From the NCBI GenBank assembly GCA_036925085.1, contig JAUPFP010000031.1, positions 248,001 to 312,000 of the forward strand: DNA of 64,000 bases, given 5' to 3'. The notes beneath the pieces were generated by a model, which saw nothing but the letters and a program-made list of their open reading frames with translations, did no database searches and was not told the DNA's origin. Made by a program: the position numbers and the translations under genes. The DNA is from Brachycybe producta. Taxonomy: Eukaryota; Arthropoda; Diplopoda; Playtdesmida; Andrognathidae. Positions 41,199-52,293 of this stretch are shown here, in pieces (position 1 is the stretch's first letter; each line of letters opens with the position of its first letter).

Positions 41199-41504
41199 TA
41201 GAGTTGAATTATTTTCAAACTGACATAAAAAGCTTATTTTAAAAGAGGTGAACATGCAAGTACAACACCCTTCTAGTTTCTAAAACACTTTCAATTTCAT
41301 TTTTAATGTTTTACGTCCGTTCTTCATTTATTTGCAATGAATTAGTTAAATATGACGTGTATTCATTTTTAGTCTTCTGTTTCATTTTGACACATTGAAT
41401 TGAGTGAGTTCGGATGTGTTACGTACCATTGTTGTTCATCTATTGTTCTAAGATGGATCGATGACAATCTCGATTCAACGGGCATTGATCATTTATCATT
41501 TCGA

Positions 41505-41535
41505 TGAGGAGGAGGAGGAGGAGGAGGAGGAGGAT
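41505..41535. repeat. (GAG)n microsatellite
   Basis: About ten GAG units after CGAT. Confidence 0.95.
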
Positions 41536-41628
41536 TTCCAATTCGAATGCGTGAAAACAAAATACTTTTGACGGGTTTTTTATTATTATTAGACGTTATT
41601 ATATACTCTTTTTATATTGTAAATATGT

Positions 41629-42105
41629 TACCGTCAAAGTGGAAAGAAAGTGTCACTCTGCAAATTCACTAGTCATTGTAGGAAAACCTAGCGTTTTAGG
41701 CGTCAGTATAGAATATCTACGCTCGTATTTGTAGGACAATATTATTTTGTGTATTTAAAAGTTTATTTTGAAAGATTATCAGTGATTCAGCTATACCATT
41801 CTAGTTTCTGACATATTTTCAATTTCTTTTTAGCGATGCTCCTGAAATGCATAATAACCAGAGTTAAGAAGAGATTGAAAGTGTTTTAGAAACTAGAATA
41901 ATTACTCAAGCACTTTTAAAATGACCTAAAAAGCTTATTTTTAAAAGATACCACAATATGAAGAGTAATGAAGAAATGTTTGAAGACATTTTGAAAATTG
42001 CCAATATTTTTCTGATTGTTTTACGAAGATAGACAACCGGATTAATGATTTTGTAGATTGGTTAGTTAATTTGCGAAATGTCTTATTTTGCACTTTGACT
42101 ATAGA
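41629..42105. mobile_element. TIR element like 26071-27104, interrupted by fam-A halves
   Basis: TTACCGTCAAAGTGGAAAG on the left and TTTTGCACTTTGACTATAG on the right are inverses. Next inward, CTCTGCAAATTCACTAG pairs with GTTAATTTGCGAAATG. fam-A sequence fills part of the middle. Confidence 0.6.
41750..41965. mobile_element. fam-A right half followed by fam-A left half
   Basis: AAGTTTATTTTGAAAG...ACCATTCTAGTTTCTGAC, then GTGTTTTAGAAACTAGAATA. The order right-then-left means two broken copies abut. Confidence 0.72.
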
Positions 42106-42304
42106 GGAGAGGGGGCTCTCAATAGATGGGAAGGGGGTGGGATGGTGCTATGGATTTAAAATCAGAGAAAGATGATCCTTTTTTTATTTTGAAAATATGA
42201 TTAGTCTTAAAGAAAAAAAAAAAGCTTTGGTTTTATCTACTTTGTTCAGGCAAAGTGTTTTTTGCTTTTCTTTTAGCTGATTTTTTCTACACGTTACTTT
42301 GGGC

Positions 42305-42880
42305 GGAATCGGAAACTAAAGATTATTTCATTGTGTTGCTTACAGTCTAGAAGGGTGATTGGTCCACCTATAAGATTTCTTTAAAAGAAAAGAATTTCCG
42401 AATGTGCTTCATTTTGCCAATATCTACTCATATATGAAGTCATAGTAAGCCCTTAATATGAGGAGGCCATTTTGTAAACATATACATTTGTTACATTCTA
42501 ACCTACACATTGAAGGACGCCATATTGAAGAAGATTAACGTCTTCAGAAAACAAGTAAAGTAGAGAGTTATCCGGACTTAATGAGACCGGGCCTGGTGTT
42601 GATTATCCGGACTTTCAGTAATCTTTTTTTTACTATCATGAAGTTAAAAATATATATTATGATAAAAAATAGTCAGGATTATATTGTTTTATATTTGCAA
42701 TGCAGGTTATTTATTTTGTAGTTATAATATATTGACAATGCATCTTGGATCTCAAGGTTCCTCTGCCATAGGCCAACCAGATGCTTTCAGAGTGTTTTTT
42801 GTAATTGTAATTTCTTGAGAAGGGTAGATGGAGCTAGCATAGTTCCCTGACACGTTTTCTTTACAAATTCTCCATCCACA
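42305..42880. repeat. Dispersed element related to 3982-4280, with a pogo fragment
   Basis: GGAAACTAAAG and GATGGAGCTAGCATAGTTCC frame the region, with AGGAGGCCATTTTG inside, as at 4 kb. At 42565-42620 a fragment with GTTATCCGGACTTA and GATTATCCGGACTTTC belongs to the pogo-type family of 27753. Confidence 0.5.
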
Positions 42881-42940
42881 TGTTTCCTGGCGCCATTTTG
42901 TTTTTACAGATGATATCTTTTTCGTAAATGTTTTGGAATG

Positions 42941-44265
42941 CGCCCTTTGTCTATGTGTGTTGATGTTGGGGCAGATTTAGTTTTTTTTTTAAATATGAAT
43001 ATACTTTTAGTAAGAAAAAAATTCTATTCTCTCCAACTGATATGTTTGTATCTTGAAACTTTGATGCAAGTTTTTCTTTTATCCTATTCTAGTTTTCTAA
43101 ACAAGTGAAAAGGAAAGAGAGAAAAAAATTCCTAGCTGTTCTTTTTAGCTTTTTCTTTCATAATCCTATACACGGTTGAATTTTAAGCTTCATGATAACA
43201 AGATTTGTAAGAAAAAAAAGAAGATGGAGAAAGAAAAAAAAACCTCATCTAATTCAACAAAAGGTGTGTTTTTATTGTTAGATGAAGAAAAAAGTTGACA
43301 GTAAATTCCATTAACCTATTTTGACAATGTCTGAAAAACACGGAATGAATTTCTTTAGCTTTTATTATTTACAGCTGACATTTTTTCTATCTTAATTTTT
43401 TTTGCTTAGAAATTACATTTCTTTATATAAGACTTTGACGCTTGGTTCACACATGTTTAAAAAGAAGCGACTCTTTTAGGTGCAACAACCCTCTCTATTG
43501 GCTCGGAACTTTTTCTTGAGCCCTGTTTGAAGAGAAAAAAAGCCAAACCGGGCTCTAGAAAGATTATTTGCCTGACCAATTAAACAACTCCCTTCTCTTA
43601 CGTCTAGGAGTGTCCACTTCCATAAATTGTGACGTCACAAGTAGCTAGAAATAAAAATATCAAATCAGAATAAAGTTTCAGCTAGATACAGTTCTGCTTT
43701 CCGTCGCATTCATGCTTTTTTCGCACATTACAAATAGAAAACACTTTAGTTTACAGAAAAGGTAGTAAAGAATTAGAGGAGGATCCATTCAGACGCCTTT
43801 CCTATTGGCTAATAACACGTAATTACGTAATTCCGAATGGCAGAAAAATTCAATAAATAATTTTTGTGGCAGAAAGAACTAATGACGTTTAAATAATCAA
43901 AATTTTGTTATTTTCAAATTACCGTAAAAGGTTTTTTTAAAAAAACAAGAAGTCAACTTAATGCAGAAAAAAGCAACCGGAAATGTTACTCAAAATAGAA
44001 TTTAAATAATTTTGTTCTATTTATTTGACAGAAAAGAAGCATAAAAAAGCTGAATTAATTTCAACTGTTTTTTTCTTAAATTAGATAAATTCTATTTTCA
44101 GTCGCGTTTTCTGCCTGTGTAAAACTGAATAAAATCTCACTTAATTTCAAGTTGGCTTTAGGTCCCTAAGGTATTTAGCAGAAGCGCCATCTACATTTCA
44201 CAGAAATATTCTGATTTTTTTATTTCTGCTGATTTTTCCGCGTGTTTGTTTCTTCAGCTCTTCTA
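42941..44265. other. Mixed AT-rich DNA, several unassigned repeat traces
   Basis: GCTTGGTTCACACATG (43440) and TTCTGCTTTCCGTCGC (43689) are echoed at 51933 and 52079 (GCCTGGATCACACATG, TTCTGCTTTCCATCGC), so a dispersed family is present. GTGACGTCAC is at about 43630 and AGCGCCATCTA at 44183. No exon is supported. Confidence 0.45.
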
Positions 44266-44839
44266 GTTTCTTAAAATACTTTAAATTTTCTGTCATAAAG
44301 TTGCTTTTCTGAAACTACAAAAGTAACTCTTAAGAGTAAGAGTCATATTTTCCACATTTTTTTTTGAATAAAAAGTCAAAAGAAACAATAGTTCCAAAAA
44401 ATACTGATGTAATTTTGTAAATTTAATAATTAATGTTAATGATTATGTCAACACTAATTAATAATTATTAATTAAAAAAAGAACAAAAGGCGATTTTTGT
44501 TTTGTGTTTTTCTGATAAAAAATGAGTTACGACACTTTTTCTCTTTTGTCTTTTCGGTAGATTTAGCTTGTACTTTTTAATTAGCTTTCACAAATTTAAT
44601 TATGTCTAATGAACACGATTTTTTATGCTACATTTTTTTTTCGGTTACAACTTGATATGTGTTTGTGTATCGAAGCGGAAAAAAAGTTTCAGCATTTTTT
44701 TTGTCTTCTAATTATTTTAAAAGTTGACTAAAAGTTAGTCAATTTGAATGGAAAAAAAAATCACGTTATTTTTTTATCTGGTTTATAGTGAATTTTTTTT
44801 TGCTATTTTTCAACATGTTTTGAGTTGAAATGATTAATA
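44266..44839. other. AT-rich DNA, one fam-A trace
   Basis: CTCTTCTAGTTTCTTAAAA at 44265 is a fam-A right-arm fragment. Nothing else is recognised. Confidence 0.45.
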
Positions 44840-45370
44840 AAGTGGAAAGATTCTGACTTAAAGTTGGTTTGAAAGTGTAAACGCCCCTCGAACCAGCTTT
44901 ATTCTTATCTTTCAGGAATGCAAAATGAAGAGAAACTTGGAAACTAGAAGAGTAGCTCAATCACTTAAGGGTGGTATTTTAATGTTGTTGAAACCTTTTA
45001 AAATAAACTTTAAGAAGGCAATATTTTTAATTTTTGTCTTATTTAAAAAGTTTATTTTCAAAGATGTCAACGTAGAAAATACTGTCGAGTCAGCTACCCT
45101 CCTAGTTTCTAACGCAATTTCAATTTCTCGTATTTTGTTTTTTAACGAAACTTGAATGTGTTTTAGAAACTAGATGGGTAACACAATCATTCAAGATTAT
45201 TTTCATGCTGATATTTTTCATAATGAACTTTTAATGAAAGTGATCAAGAATTTTACACTTTAAAACCGGCAATGGAAGAAATTCAATGTATTTTAGAAAC
45301 TAGAAGGGTAGCTCTCAATTTCTTAAAGACATCTGTTATTTTTTCAAGTAATTTTTTACGTCAGTTCGAA
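44840..45370. mobile_element. fam-A cluster, one full copy and two left halves
   Basis: Full copy about 44850-45130 (GTGTAAACGCCCCTCGAA ... CAGCTACCCTCCTAGTTTC). Left halves follow at about 45145 (TTTTAGAAACTAGATGGGTA) and 45285 (TTTAGAAACTAGAAGGGTAG). Confidence 0.82.
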
Positions 45371-46139
45371 GGATAATTAGAATTTTATGCACAAAAAAAG
45401 TGAATACAAATTCAATAAACAGCCAAAATGTGCTGATACAACTTTCTCGTTACTTTTCAGTGAAATTTACATCGTACTTTTTCGATTATCCAAATTTACC
45501 AGTGTATTTTTTTGGATGTAAAAGGAAGGTCTTTGAAGTTAAACTAAAATACCGGAATTTCGATGTTTTCTCGTTTTCTTTCCGATACTAACTTTCAATT
45601 CCAATAGGAAAATGTCAATTCCAGATAAGAAAAACAGGGCTAAAGTGGGCTGAGATGTTACTTTAAGGTTGAAGGAGGAGGGAGAACCATAGGAAAAAGT
45701 AATATTCTTTGCTGAGGAAACAGTTACATTAAAAGGGGGTCCTATTTATTACTATAAGTAATCTAACGTAAAAAGAAAAGGGGTTTTTCCCACTAATACT
45801 CTTAAGTTTGCAGTGATTGCCTTCCATCAGGGGGTGGGGTGTGTGTGACACTTATCAAAAAAGAAAGGGAGGAGGGGGGGGGGGGGGGGCATTTAGAACA
45901 TACCAACCAATGTTAATAGGACCATTATAGGGATTGGGTCTTTCACTATAAAGACTACTAATAGAAAGACCTTCGTTATTTCGGTGTTGAATTCTAATTT
46001 AAGGCTTTCTTTTTTTTGATTTTACATCATTTACAGCTCATAAATTCCAAAGGAGTTTTTTCTCTTCATTTTAAGACATTTTCTCTGAAGTTCAGTCTTA
46101 TTAAAATGAAGGAGTCACAATAGAATAGAACTATTGTGA
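45371..46139. other. No recognised gene; G16 run
   Basis: G16 at 45874-45889 following GGGAGGA. Otherwise ordinary AT-rich sequence. Confidence 0.5.
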
Positions 46140-46970
46140 TTATTTTTGCATTTTAGAAAAGTGTCTTAGAAACTAGAAAAGTAAATAAATCACATAAATG
46201 GATTTTCATTTTGATATTTTTCAAAATTGAACACTTTTTTTAATGGAAAACAACAAATTTTCCGTTTGTGTTTTTTTTTTTTCACTTCAAGTCAGACAAA
46301 AAATTAAAATAAACTTTTTTAATAAAAGTTTAAAAAAAACATCAAATAGTTTATTTTAAAAGATGGCCACAGTAAACTAGCTTCTTAAATTGATTCAGTC
46401 ACTCTTCTAGTTTTTAAAAAATAGTTATTTTAACAGATATCAACGTGAAAATGTCTTCTAGTTATTTTTAAAAAAAATAGTTTATTTTAAAATATATTAA
46501 TATGAAATTATTTTAAGTGATTCAGTTGCTATTTTAAATCTTAAAATTTTCAATTTTAAAATTGTTTATTTTAAAAATTATCAAACATGCAAATATCTTA
46601 AGCGCTTCAGTTACAATTCTAGTTTTTAAAACACTTTGATTTTTTTTTTAAATAAAACGTTTTATTTAAATATAAAAATCAATATTTTCGTTTTTTTTCA
46701 CTTCAAGTTGAACTAAAATGAGACAAATTATTCAGATTCATCATAAACTTAAAATGCCAATATTTTTAAAGTATCTAATTAATTCTTCTAGTTTTTAAAG
46801 CGCTTTCAGTATTTAAAATAGTTTAATTTAAAAGATTGAGAAGTTTTTTCTTTAAACGCTTTCAATTTTTGAAATAATTTACATAATAGAAGTTTATTTT
46901 AAAAGATGAAGATATATATCTTAAATGAATGAGTTACTCTTCTAGTTTTCTAAAAAAAAAAAAAGAGAGA
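46140..46970. repeat. Array of degenerate fam-A halves
   Basis: After a left arm at 46158 (TTAGAAACTAGAAAAGTAAA), right-arm pieces recur: GTCACTCTTCTAGTTTTTAA (46398), GTTGCTATTTTAAATC (46526), GTTACAATTCTAGTTTTTAA (46609), ATTCTTCTAGTTTTTAAAG (46782) and GTTACTCTTCTAGTTTTC (46932). TTTATTTTAAAAGAT-like blocks lie between them. Tandem multiplication of the half-element is likely. Confidence 0.72.
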
Positions 46971-47156
46971 ACAACTTCAGAAATAGAAAAACGTGTCTAG
47001 TGGATTTTATTGCAGAAAATGAAGTTTTCTGTTTGTGTTTTTCATTGAAGATATTTCGTTTTTTGTTTTATTTCAAGAGTTTCATTTTTTTTGAAAACTT
47101 AATGAGGTTGAATATTCTAGTTTTGTGTTTTGTTACTAAAAAGTAGACTCCTCCTC

Positions 47157-47640
47157 CTCGTCTCTCTATATTACATTATTTATTTAGTTATTATTTGAAA
47201 ATGTTGAACTTTTATTTTTTGCTATTTCCATAGTGATGGGTTTTATCTTCTCTTTTATGAATAATATTTTCTATTTGTGTGTCTCTTGTGATGAGATTTG
47301 AATGTAAAATTGGCAATATTTGAACAAGGTTTTTTTCTCTTTTATATATTTTTGTCTTTTTTCTTCTTTTTTTTTTTGAAGATTTTGGTTGCCATTATTA
47401 TTCACATTTCTTCTTCTTCTGAATTGGTAGCCATTTTTTTTTTTGGTTCGTTCTGTGCAAATATGTGCTTGAAAAATGGTTGTCAAGGTGGAATAATAAT
47501 ATTCGACTAGATTTTATTTGTGTGCATAAATCTCTTTTATGTTGTAATCTTCAGAAAATGTGGTTTTGTCACTAACATGGGTCTCTCTCTCTTGCTTTTT
47601 AACATATGACAAGAAACATTGACATTTTTTTTCATCTTCC
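47157..47640. other. T-rich DNA, no recognised feature
   Basis: The facing short frames at 47271-47510 are translations of T-rich sequence and its complement. Confidence 0.5.
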
Positions 47641-47758
47641 TAAATTTTAAATAAAAGACGAAAATAAGAAAACGACCCTCGAGATACATAGAGGTAGCTC
47701 AACTACGAGTTATTCTTCTAAGTTCTGTCTATTGAAGCCTTCCATATCATAGTTGAGT

Positions 47759-48013
47759 CATAAGAATGAGAAGAAAAACAGAAGGGAAACTGAGCAATTA
47801 ACTTGTGACAGAATTTTTCTGCGCATGTGCGGCACCACCGCATATTGAAATGTATTACTTTCGCATTCGCAGTAATACATTCCACAGTGGCGGCTATCAA
47901 GTAACCGGTTAAAATAAGAGAAGCTTTCAGTCCAAGGTCATGAAATTCTGTCACAACAACTTCAAAGGCGCCGCACGAGAGTTTCCCTTCGTTTGTTCTC
48001 CTTATTCTGTGCC
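47759..48013. mobile_element. MITE, first of a tandem pair
   Basis: It opens CATAAGAATGAGAAG and AACAGAAGGGAAAC, and closes GTTTGTTCTCCTTATTCTGTG. ATAGTTGAGT flanks it on both sides (47749-47758 and 48014-48023). The minus-strand frame across it is an ORF by chance. Confidence 0.75.
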
Positions 48014-48023
48014 ATAGTTGAGT

Positions 48024-48251
48024 CACAGAATGAGAAGGGAAAATGTTGTGCGGCTAGTTTGATATTGCTGTGACAGAAATCCATGACCTTGGAATCGGTT
48101 ACTCAAGCCGCTTCTATGGAGCCGACATTTTGAAAAGGATTAGAAAAGCCGTTTTATCATAGTAGTCTATGGAAACTTGTGCACATGCGCAGAAAAATTC
48201 TGTCACAAGTTAATGGTCCTGTTTCCCCTTCTGTGCATCTTCTTATTCTGT
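48024..48251. mobile_element. MITE, second of a tandem pair
   Basis: CACAGAATGAGAAGGGAAA opens and TTTCCCCTTCTG...CTTATTCTGT closes it. GCGCAGAAAAATTCTGTCAC here is the inverse of GTGACAGAATTTTTCTGCGC in the first copy. TTATTGAGT follows at 48253-48261, a likely mutated third copy of the target. Confidence 0.72.
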
Positions 48252-48317
48252 TTTATTGAGTGGTGGCCAATGGATGGCGCCACCACTACTTAAGAGCTAA
48301 AATATTTCTCATTTGAA

Positions 48318-48832
48318 AGGCTATTTTACACCGGACGTAATATTGCTAAAAACACGTGTTATTAGCAATATTTTTTAACAACTTTTGTTATCAACATTTG
48401 CTGAGAACATTGTTAAAAAGTTTCGAGAAATACTAATAACATTTTACTAGTAACATTGATACAAGTTTATAGAAATGCTAATGAAATTTTGCTATTAACT
48501 TTAGTCAATGACAATTGCTTTGAGCATTTGTTATTTTTCCCGTTAACATGTTGATAATATTGTTTCTAACTTTGTTAATAGCAGAAATTTTGCGTCCACT
48601 CTCGAGGCGGTCCTCGTCAAATGATGTTAATAACAAAATGTTACTAGAAAGCTATTTCTGTTGTCAACAGTGTTTATAACATTCTACTCGTGGGTCAGTT
48701 ACTCCTGCAGACATGCTACTAACATTTTTGTCAAAAACATTGTTATTAGCATTTTGTTAACATTGACCAAAACAGTAAAAAAAAATTGTTACTAACAATG
48801 TTTTTGCTATTTCTTTAGTACAAAACCCGCCT
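48318..48832. mobile_element. Foldback element rich in AACATTGTTA
   Basis: AAAGGCTATTTTACACCGG on the left and GTACAAAACCCGCCTTTT on the right are weak inverses. Between them, AACATTGTTA, TAGCAATATT and GCTAATAAC variants recur on both strands, giving many alternative hairpins. Confidence 0.65.
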
Positions 48833-49154
48833 TTTCTCACGATTCGGTCATTAGGTTATCTGCATTGGTTTCGTTATTATTCAGTGTGGCGTTTGATAAC
48901 CCTGGTGCTTGTTAAGTTAGTTAGAGGGTAACTTAAATGAGACGCCGGATTTAGCGCCCCCTACACTATGTTTGACCTTGTATAAAATATTAAAGGTTCT
49001 TTTTTATAAAGAGACATAGAAACATAATTGGTGGTAAAAAGAACAAAGACACACAACTAAAGCTCACTCAAGCAAGACGTTTTTCTCTTAACATGGAGTT
49101 GAACTACCTCCGTGTTTCTATCTTTTTCTCTCGTAAATCTTAAAGGACACTTTT

Positions 49155-49350
49155 TTTTGTTCAAATTCAAGAAGTAAATTTGGCACTTGAACCTCAAATT
49201 TTGAACCTAAGTGTGAAGGGGTTCGAAATATAGAAAACAAACCCTTTTCAAGAAGAATACTCAATAAAACTGGGGTTATTTGTATGTCGACAATCCCGGT
49301 TTGAAGGGTACAAGTGCTAAGTTTTCTTCTTGAATTTGAACCTTAGAATT
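49155..49350. mobile_element. fam-D foldback element
   Basis: TTCAAATTCAAGAAG and GGCACTTGAACC open it; GGGTACAAGTGCTAAG and CTTGAATTTGAACCTTAG close it. Confidence 0.82.
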
Positions 49351-49676
49351 TCAAACATATTTCTTATTTATGGTAGAAATATCCATAAAAAAGCAAATAG
49401 TTAATGATTGCACTTGTTGTAAACACTTTTTTTTTGTTGAGAAAAACTAAAAAAATAGCAAATCGATTTTTAGAAGAAAAAAAAATATAAGAAAAGTGGA
49501 TGAAAAATAAACAACATTAGACGTAATTCCGATGATTTATTTATTATGCATTTTGAAAAGGTAAGGCTTCTTTCTAGTTTCTTATTTTATTATTGAGTTC
49601 CTCTCATTTTAAACAATATCTTCAGGGTCTACTATCTATGCAAATATTATTAAGATGGTCGTTCAGGTTGTACGGG

Positions 49677-49708
49677 GCAGGCAGGCAGGCAGGTAGGTAG
49701 GTAGGTAA
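49677..49708. repeat. (GGCA)n(GGTA)n microsatellite
   Basis: About four GGCA units pass directly into about four GGTA units. Confidence 0.93.
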
Positions 49709-49711
49709 GTA

Positions 49712-50040
49712 TTAAGGTCCAAATTCAATTAGAGAAAAATTGACACTTGGAACTTTTAAACTTTATGAACAAACTTCTAACACAGAAGAAGAAGAAGAAA
49801 ACATTTAAGGAAAACTCAATAAAACAAGAGTTTTTTTCTAGCTTGGAACTCTGTTTAGAGGGTTCAACATTTTTGAAGTTCAAGTTACCAAATTCCAGAT
49901 GAAAACCTGACTGACACTTGAACTCTCAGAACATGGAAAAACCATGTTTTAAGAATTCTTAATTAAACAGGAATTTTTCTTGCTTCGATGGTTTAAATTC
50001 CGTGTACAATTGAACTGGAACCTTCTAAATAAGGCTCTAA
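49712..50040. mobile_element. fam-D elements, diverged
   Basis: AAGGTCCAAATTCAA, TGACACTTGGAAC, GGAACTCTGTTTAGAGGG, then a second set of arms near 49905 (TGACACTTGAACTCTC). Confidence 0.7.
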
Positions 50041-50079
50041 TTGAATACAAAATAACTATAAAGAATCATAAAAGCCTGT

Positions 50080-50940
50080 GACAGAGGAACAAGATTACAA
50101 ACAATGATTTTTATCTATATTTGAACACTGCTTATTTGAGAGTTCAAGTTGATTTTGGAATTAAATCAATGCCACCTTGATATGATATAGCGAATTGGTT
50201 ATTTTTCACAGTGTCTAGTCCAGATTGGCGGTAAATTCGACCCATTTTTCAGAAAGAAACTTCAACTCATAGAAAAGTATTTTCACCGAAATAAATGGTT
50301 TTCTATGTTGAAACCTTGTTTAGAGCGTTCAAAGGTCAAGTGATCAAGCGATTCAAGCGAAACTTCATGAAGTAAACTTTACGCGCGAAATTGGACCTTT
50401 GAAAGAAGGTTGTAAGGTAGAAGAATTCTTTTTAAATTTGAAGCCATGAGGGCATATGACAGAGGGACAAGATTCTAAACGAGGTTTTATTTTTCTATAT
50501 TATATTAGAAGAATGCCTTGTACAAACACATGAGTTAAATGAATTCCAATTAAATGTGTTTAGATGAATTATACGGAATCCAGTTAAGGACATGAACCAA
50601 ATAAAAATTGACTTTATTATTAATATTTTAAATTGAACTACAAAATCAATATTTTGTTAAATAGTTTATATGTTTAAGTATTAACTCAATATTTTCAGAT
50701 TATTAACTGAATAAATTGAATTCGACGACATATTGTTTGTTTGTCCTTCACGGGGCTCTGTAGAACAAGTTTATTATTTAAATGCATTTAAATTATCAGG
50801 TGAGTGTACTAGGTATTAGAGTGTTGAAGTTGAATTTTATATTTAAATCAATGCCACTTTGATATAATGGCAAATTGGTGATTTTAGTACAATGTCTATT
50901 ACACACTGGCACAAAAGTAGGTATAATTTTTCAGAAAAGA
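50080..50940. repeat. 378-bp tandem duplication, second unit split by fam-C
   Basis: GACAGAGG(A/G)ACAAGATT occurs at 50080 and 50458 (378 bp apart). AAATCAATGCCAC(C/T)TTGATAT occurs at 50163 and 50845 (682 bp apart). The 304-bp excess equals the fam-C copy at 50513-50816, inserted after the duplication. Confidence 0.85.
50513..50816. mobile_element. fam-C MITE, copy 3
   Basis: ATGCCTTGTACAAACACATG opens and GAGTGTACTAGGTAT closes. The 304-bp length is independently confirmed by the spacing of the duplication it interrupts. Confidence 0.92.
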
Positions 50941-51064
50941 TACTTGGCACTTTTGAACTCTTGCAACAGGGTTCCAATATAAAAAAAAACCCCTATTTTT
51001 AAGGATTTAGAGGATTAAAGTTTGAAGTGTCTTAATTTTCATCTTGAATTTGAGCCTAAGAAAA

Positions 51065-51925
51065 AGCAGAATTTTGAAGGCGGTTTTTTTTTTGTTTTTC
51101 GGTTGTAGTTTTGGTCGATCGATTAAGTAGGGTGGAGAAATATCTATTTAGACACGCATTTCGTTCTAGTTTTTAGTCTTCTCTTCACTCTTAGCCCCCC
51201 ATAAAGCAAGCATCCTTTTTAGGGTCTTAAGTTTTATTAGTTAGGTCTATACAACATACATAGAGACCAATATCAATTAGGTTTTAAATGCATTTGTTGA
51301 GGTGTGTGTTCACTTTGAATACAACATAGAAGGAAGGAGTTCTCAAATGGTAGGAAAGTAAAGACGACGACGTTATTTCATCATTCGAAGAATGAAAATG
51401 ATGGGAGAGAAGAAGAAGAAGAAAAAAAAAGCCCTTCTATCTTTTTTTATATTTTTTTTTGGGGGGGGGGGGGTGTTTTTTCGACGATCGTTTTGTTATT
51501 TTTTCTTGTGGTTTTTGTTCGGTGTTTGAAACACCGTGAACTTAATGGGCTGATTATATTTTTTCTTCTTCATCTTTATTCATTCCTCGTTGAAATTCAG
51601 TTGTCAGTTTTACTTGTTGTGTTGTCATTTCTATCTGCTAAACAATGAGTTAAGACAACGGATGAGTAAATTAAGACCAAAAAAACAAAGGTTAAATGAA
51701 TCGGAAGTTAACGAAATAACGATGTTAATTATTTGATATGGATCAACGGTGGTTTCATTTCTTCTTTTAAATTATCGATTTCACTATCAAAAAAAAAATG
51801 GAAATTGGTTTTGAAATCAGGTTTTCAGAGAACTTCTAAGGTTAGAACTTTGTCTTTACAAGAAAGAAAGAAAAGAAGAAGAAAAAACCCCATAATATAA
51901 TAAAAAGTAGAAAAGACAAAGAAAA
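51065..51925. other. No recognised gene; G13 run
   Basis: A T9 tract followed by G13 at 51461-51473, GAA-rich purine tracts near 51405-51430 and 51860-51890. No exon signal. Confidence 0.5.
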
Positions 51926-52121
51926 ATCTAAAGCCTGGATCACACATGCAGAAAATAGAAATTAAAAAAATCATGATAGCATCATGAAAGCGGAATCTCG
52001 GCGGAACGCATAAAATATATTGCCTGTTTAGGCAGAAATGTGTCTGTTATTTCAGCCACATTTCTGTTTTCTGCGACGATTCTGCTTTCCATCGCGTTCA
52101 ACGGTTTTTTCACACATTACA

Positions 52122-52293
52122 ACAGCTCCCTTTTTATGACGACCGGCAACTTCTAATTGGTTGGTTATGTAGTCTGACGTCACATGCTCCGCCTTTTCAA
52201 TGTCGAACCACACAACAAACCAATTAGAAGTTGCTGGTCGTCATAAAAAAGGGCAGAGCCAACTTCTGTTCATCCCGTTTTCTAAATGCCTGT
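52122..52293. mobile_element. fam-B hAT-type MITE, left end deleted
   Basis: The copy starts at ACAGCTCCC..., lacking about 30 bp of the left arm, and ends TCTAAATGCCTGT. CTGACGTCACATGCTCC, CCAATTAGAAGTTGC and GGGCAGAGCCAAC are present. Confidence 0.88.

Larger units (their letters stand above)
39995..41310. mobile_element. fam-A element split by fam-C (outer layer of a nest)
   Basis: The left part, GTGAATTAGAAACTAGAAG and AGTAGCTGAATTG, stops near 40052. The right part resumes after 41198 with CAAACTGACATAAAAAGC and ACACCCTTCTAGTTTCTAAA. Everything between is fam-C plus an LTR. Confidence 0.85.
47687..49114. mobile_element. fam-E element with three nested MITEs
   Basis: CATAGAGGTAGCTCAACTAC on the left, with TA before it, is the inverse of GTTGAACTACCTCCGTG on the right. 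The diagnostic inner block ATAGTTGAGT / GTGGCCAATGGATGGCGCC is split by two adjacent MITEs (47759-48013, 48024-48251). A third (48318-48832) lies further right. No transposase frame. Confidence 0.78.

Noticed and set aside
47718-48026. 102-codon minus-strand ORF
   Set aside because: It coincides with one MITE of a tandem pair and starts and ends in the repeat.
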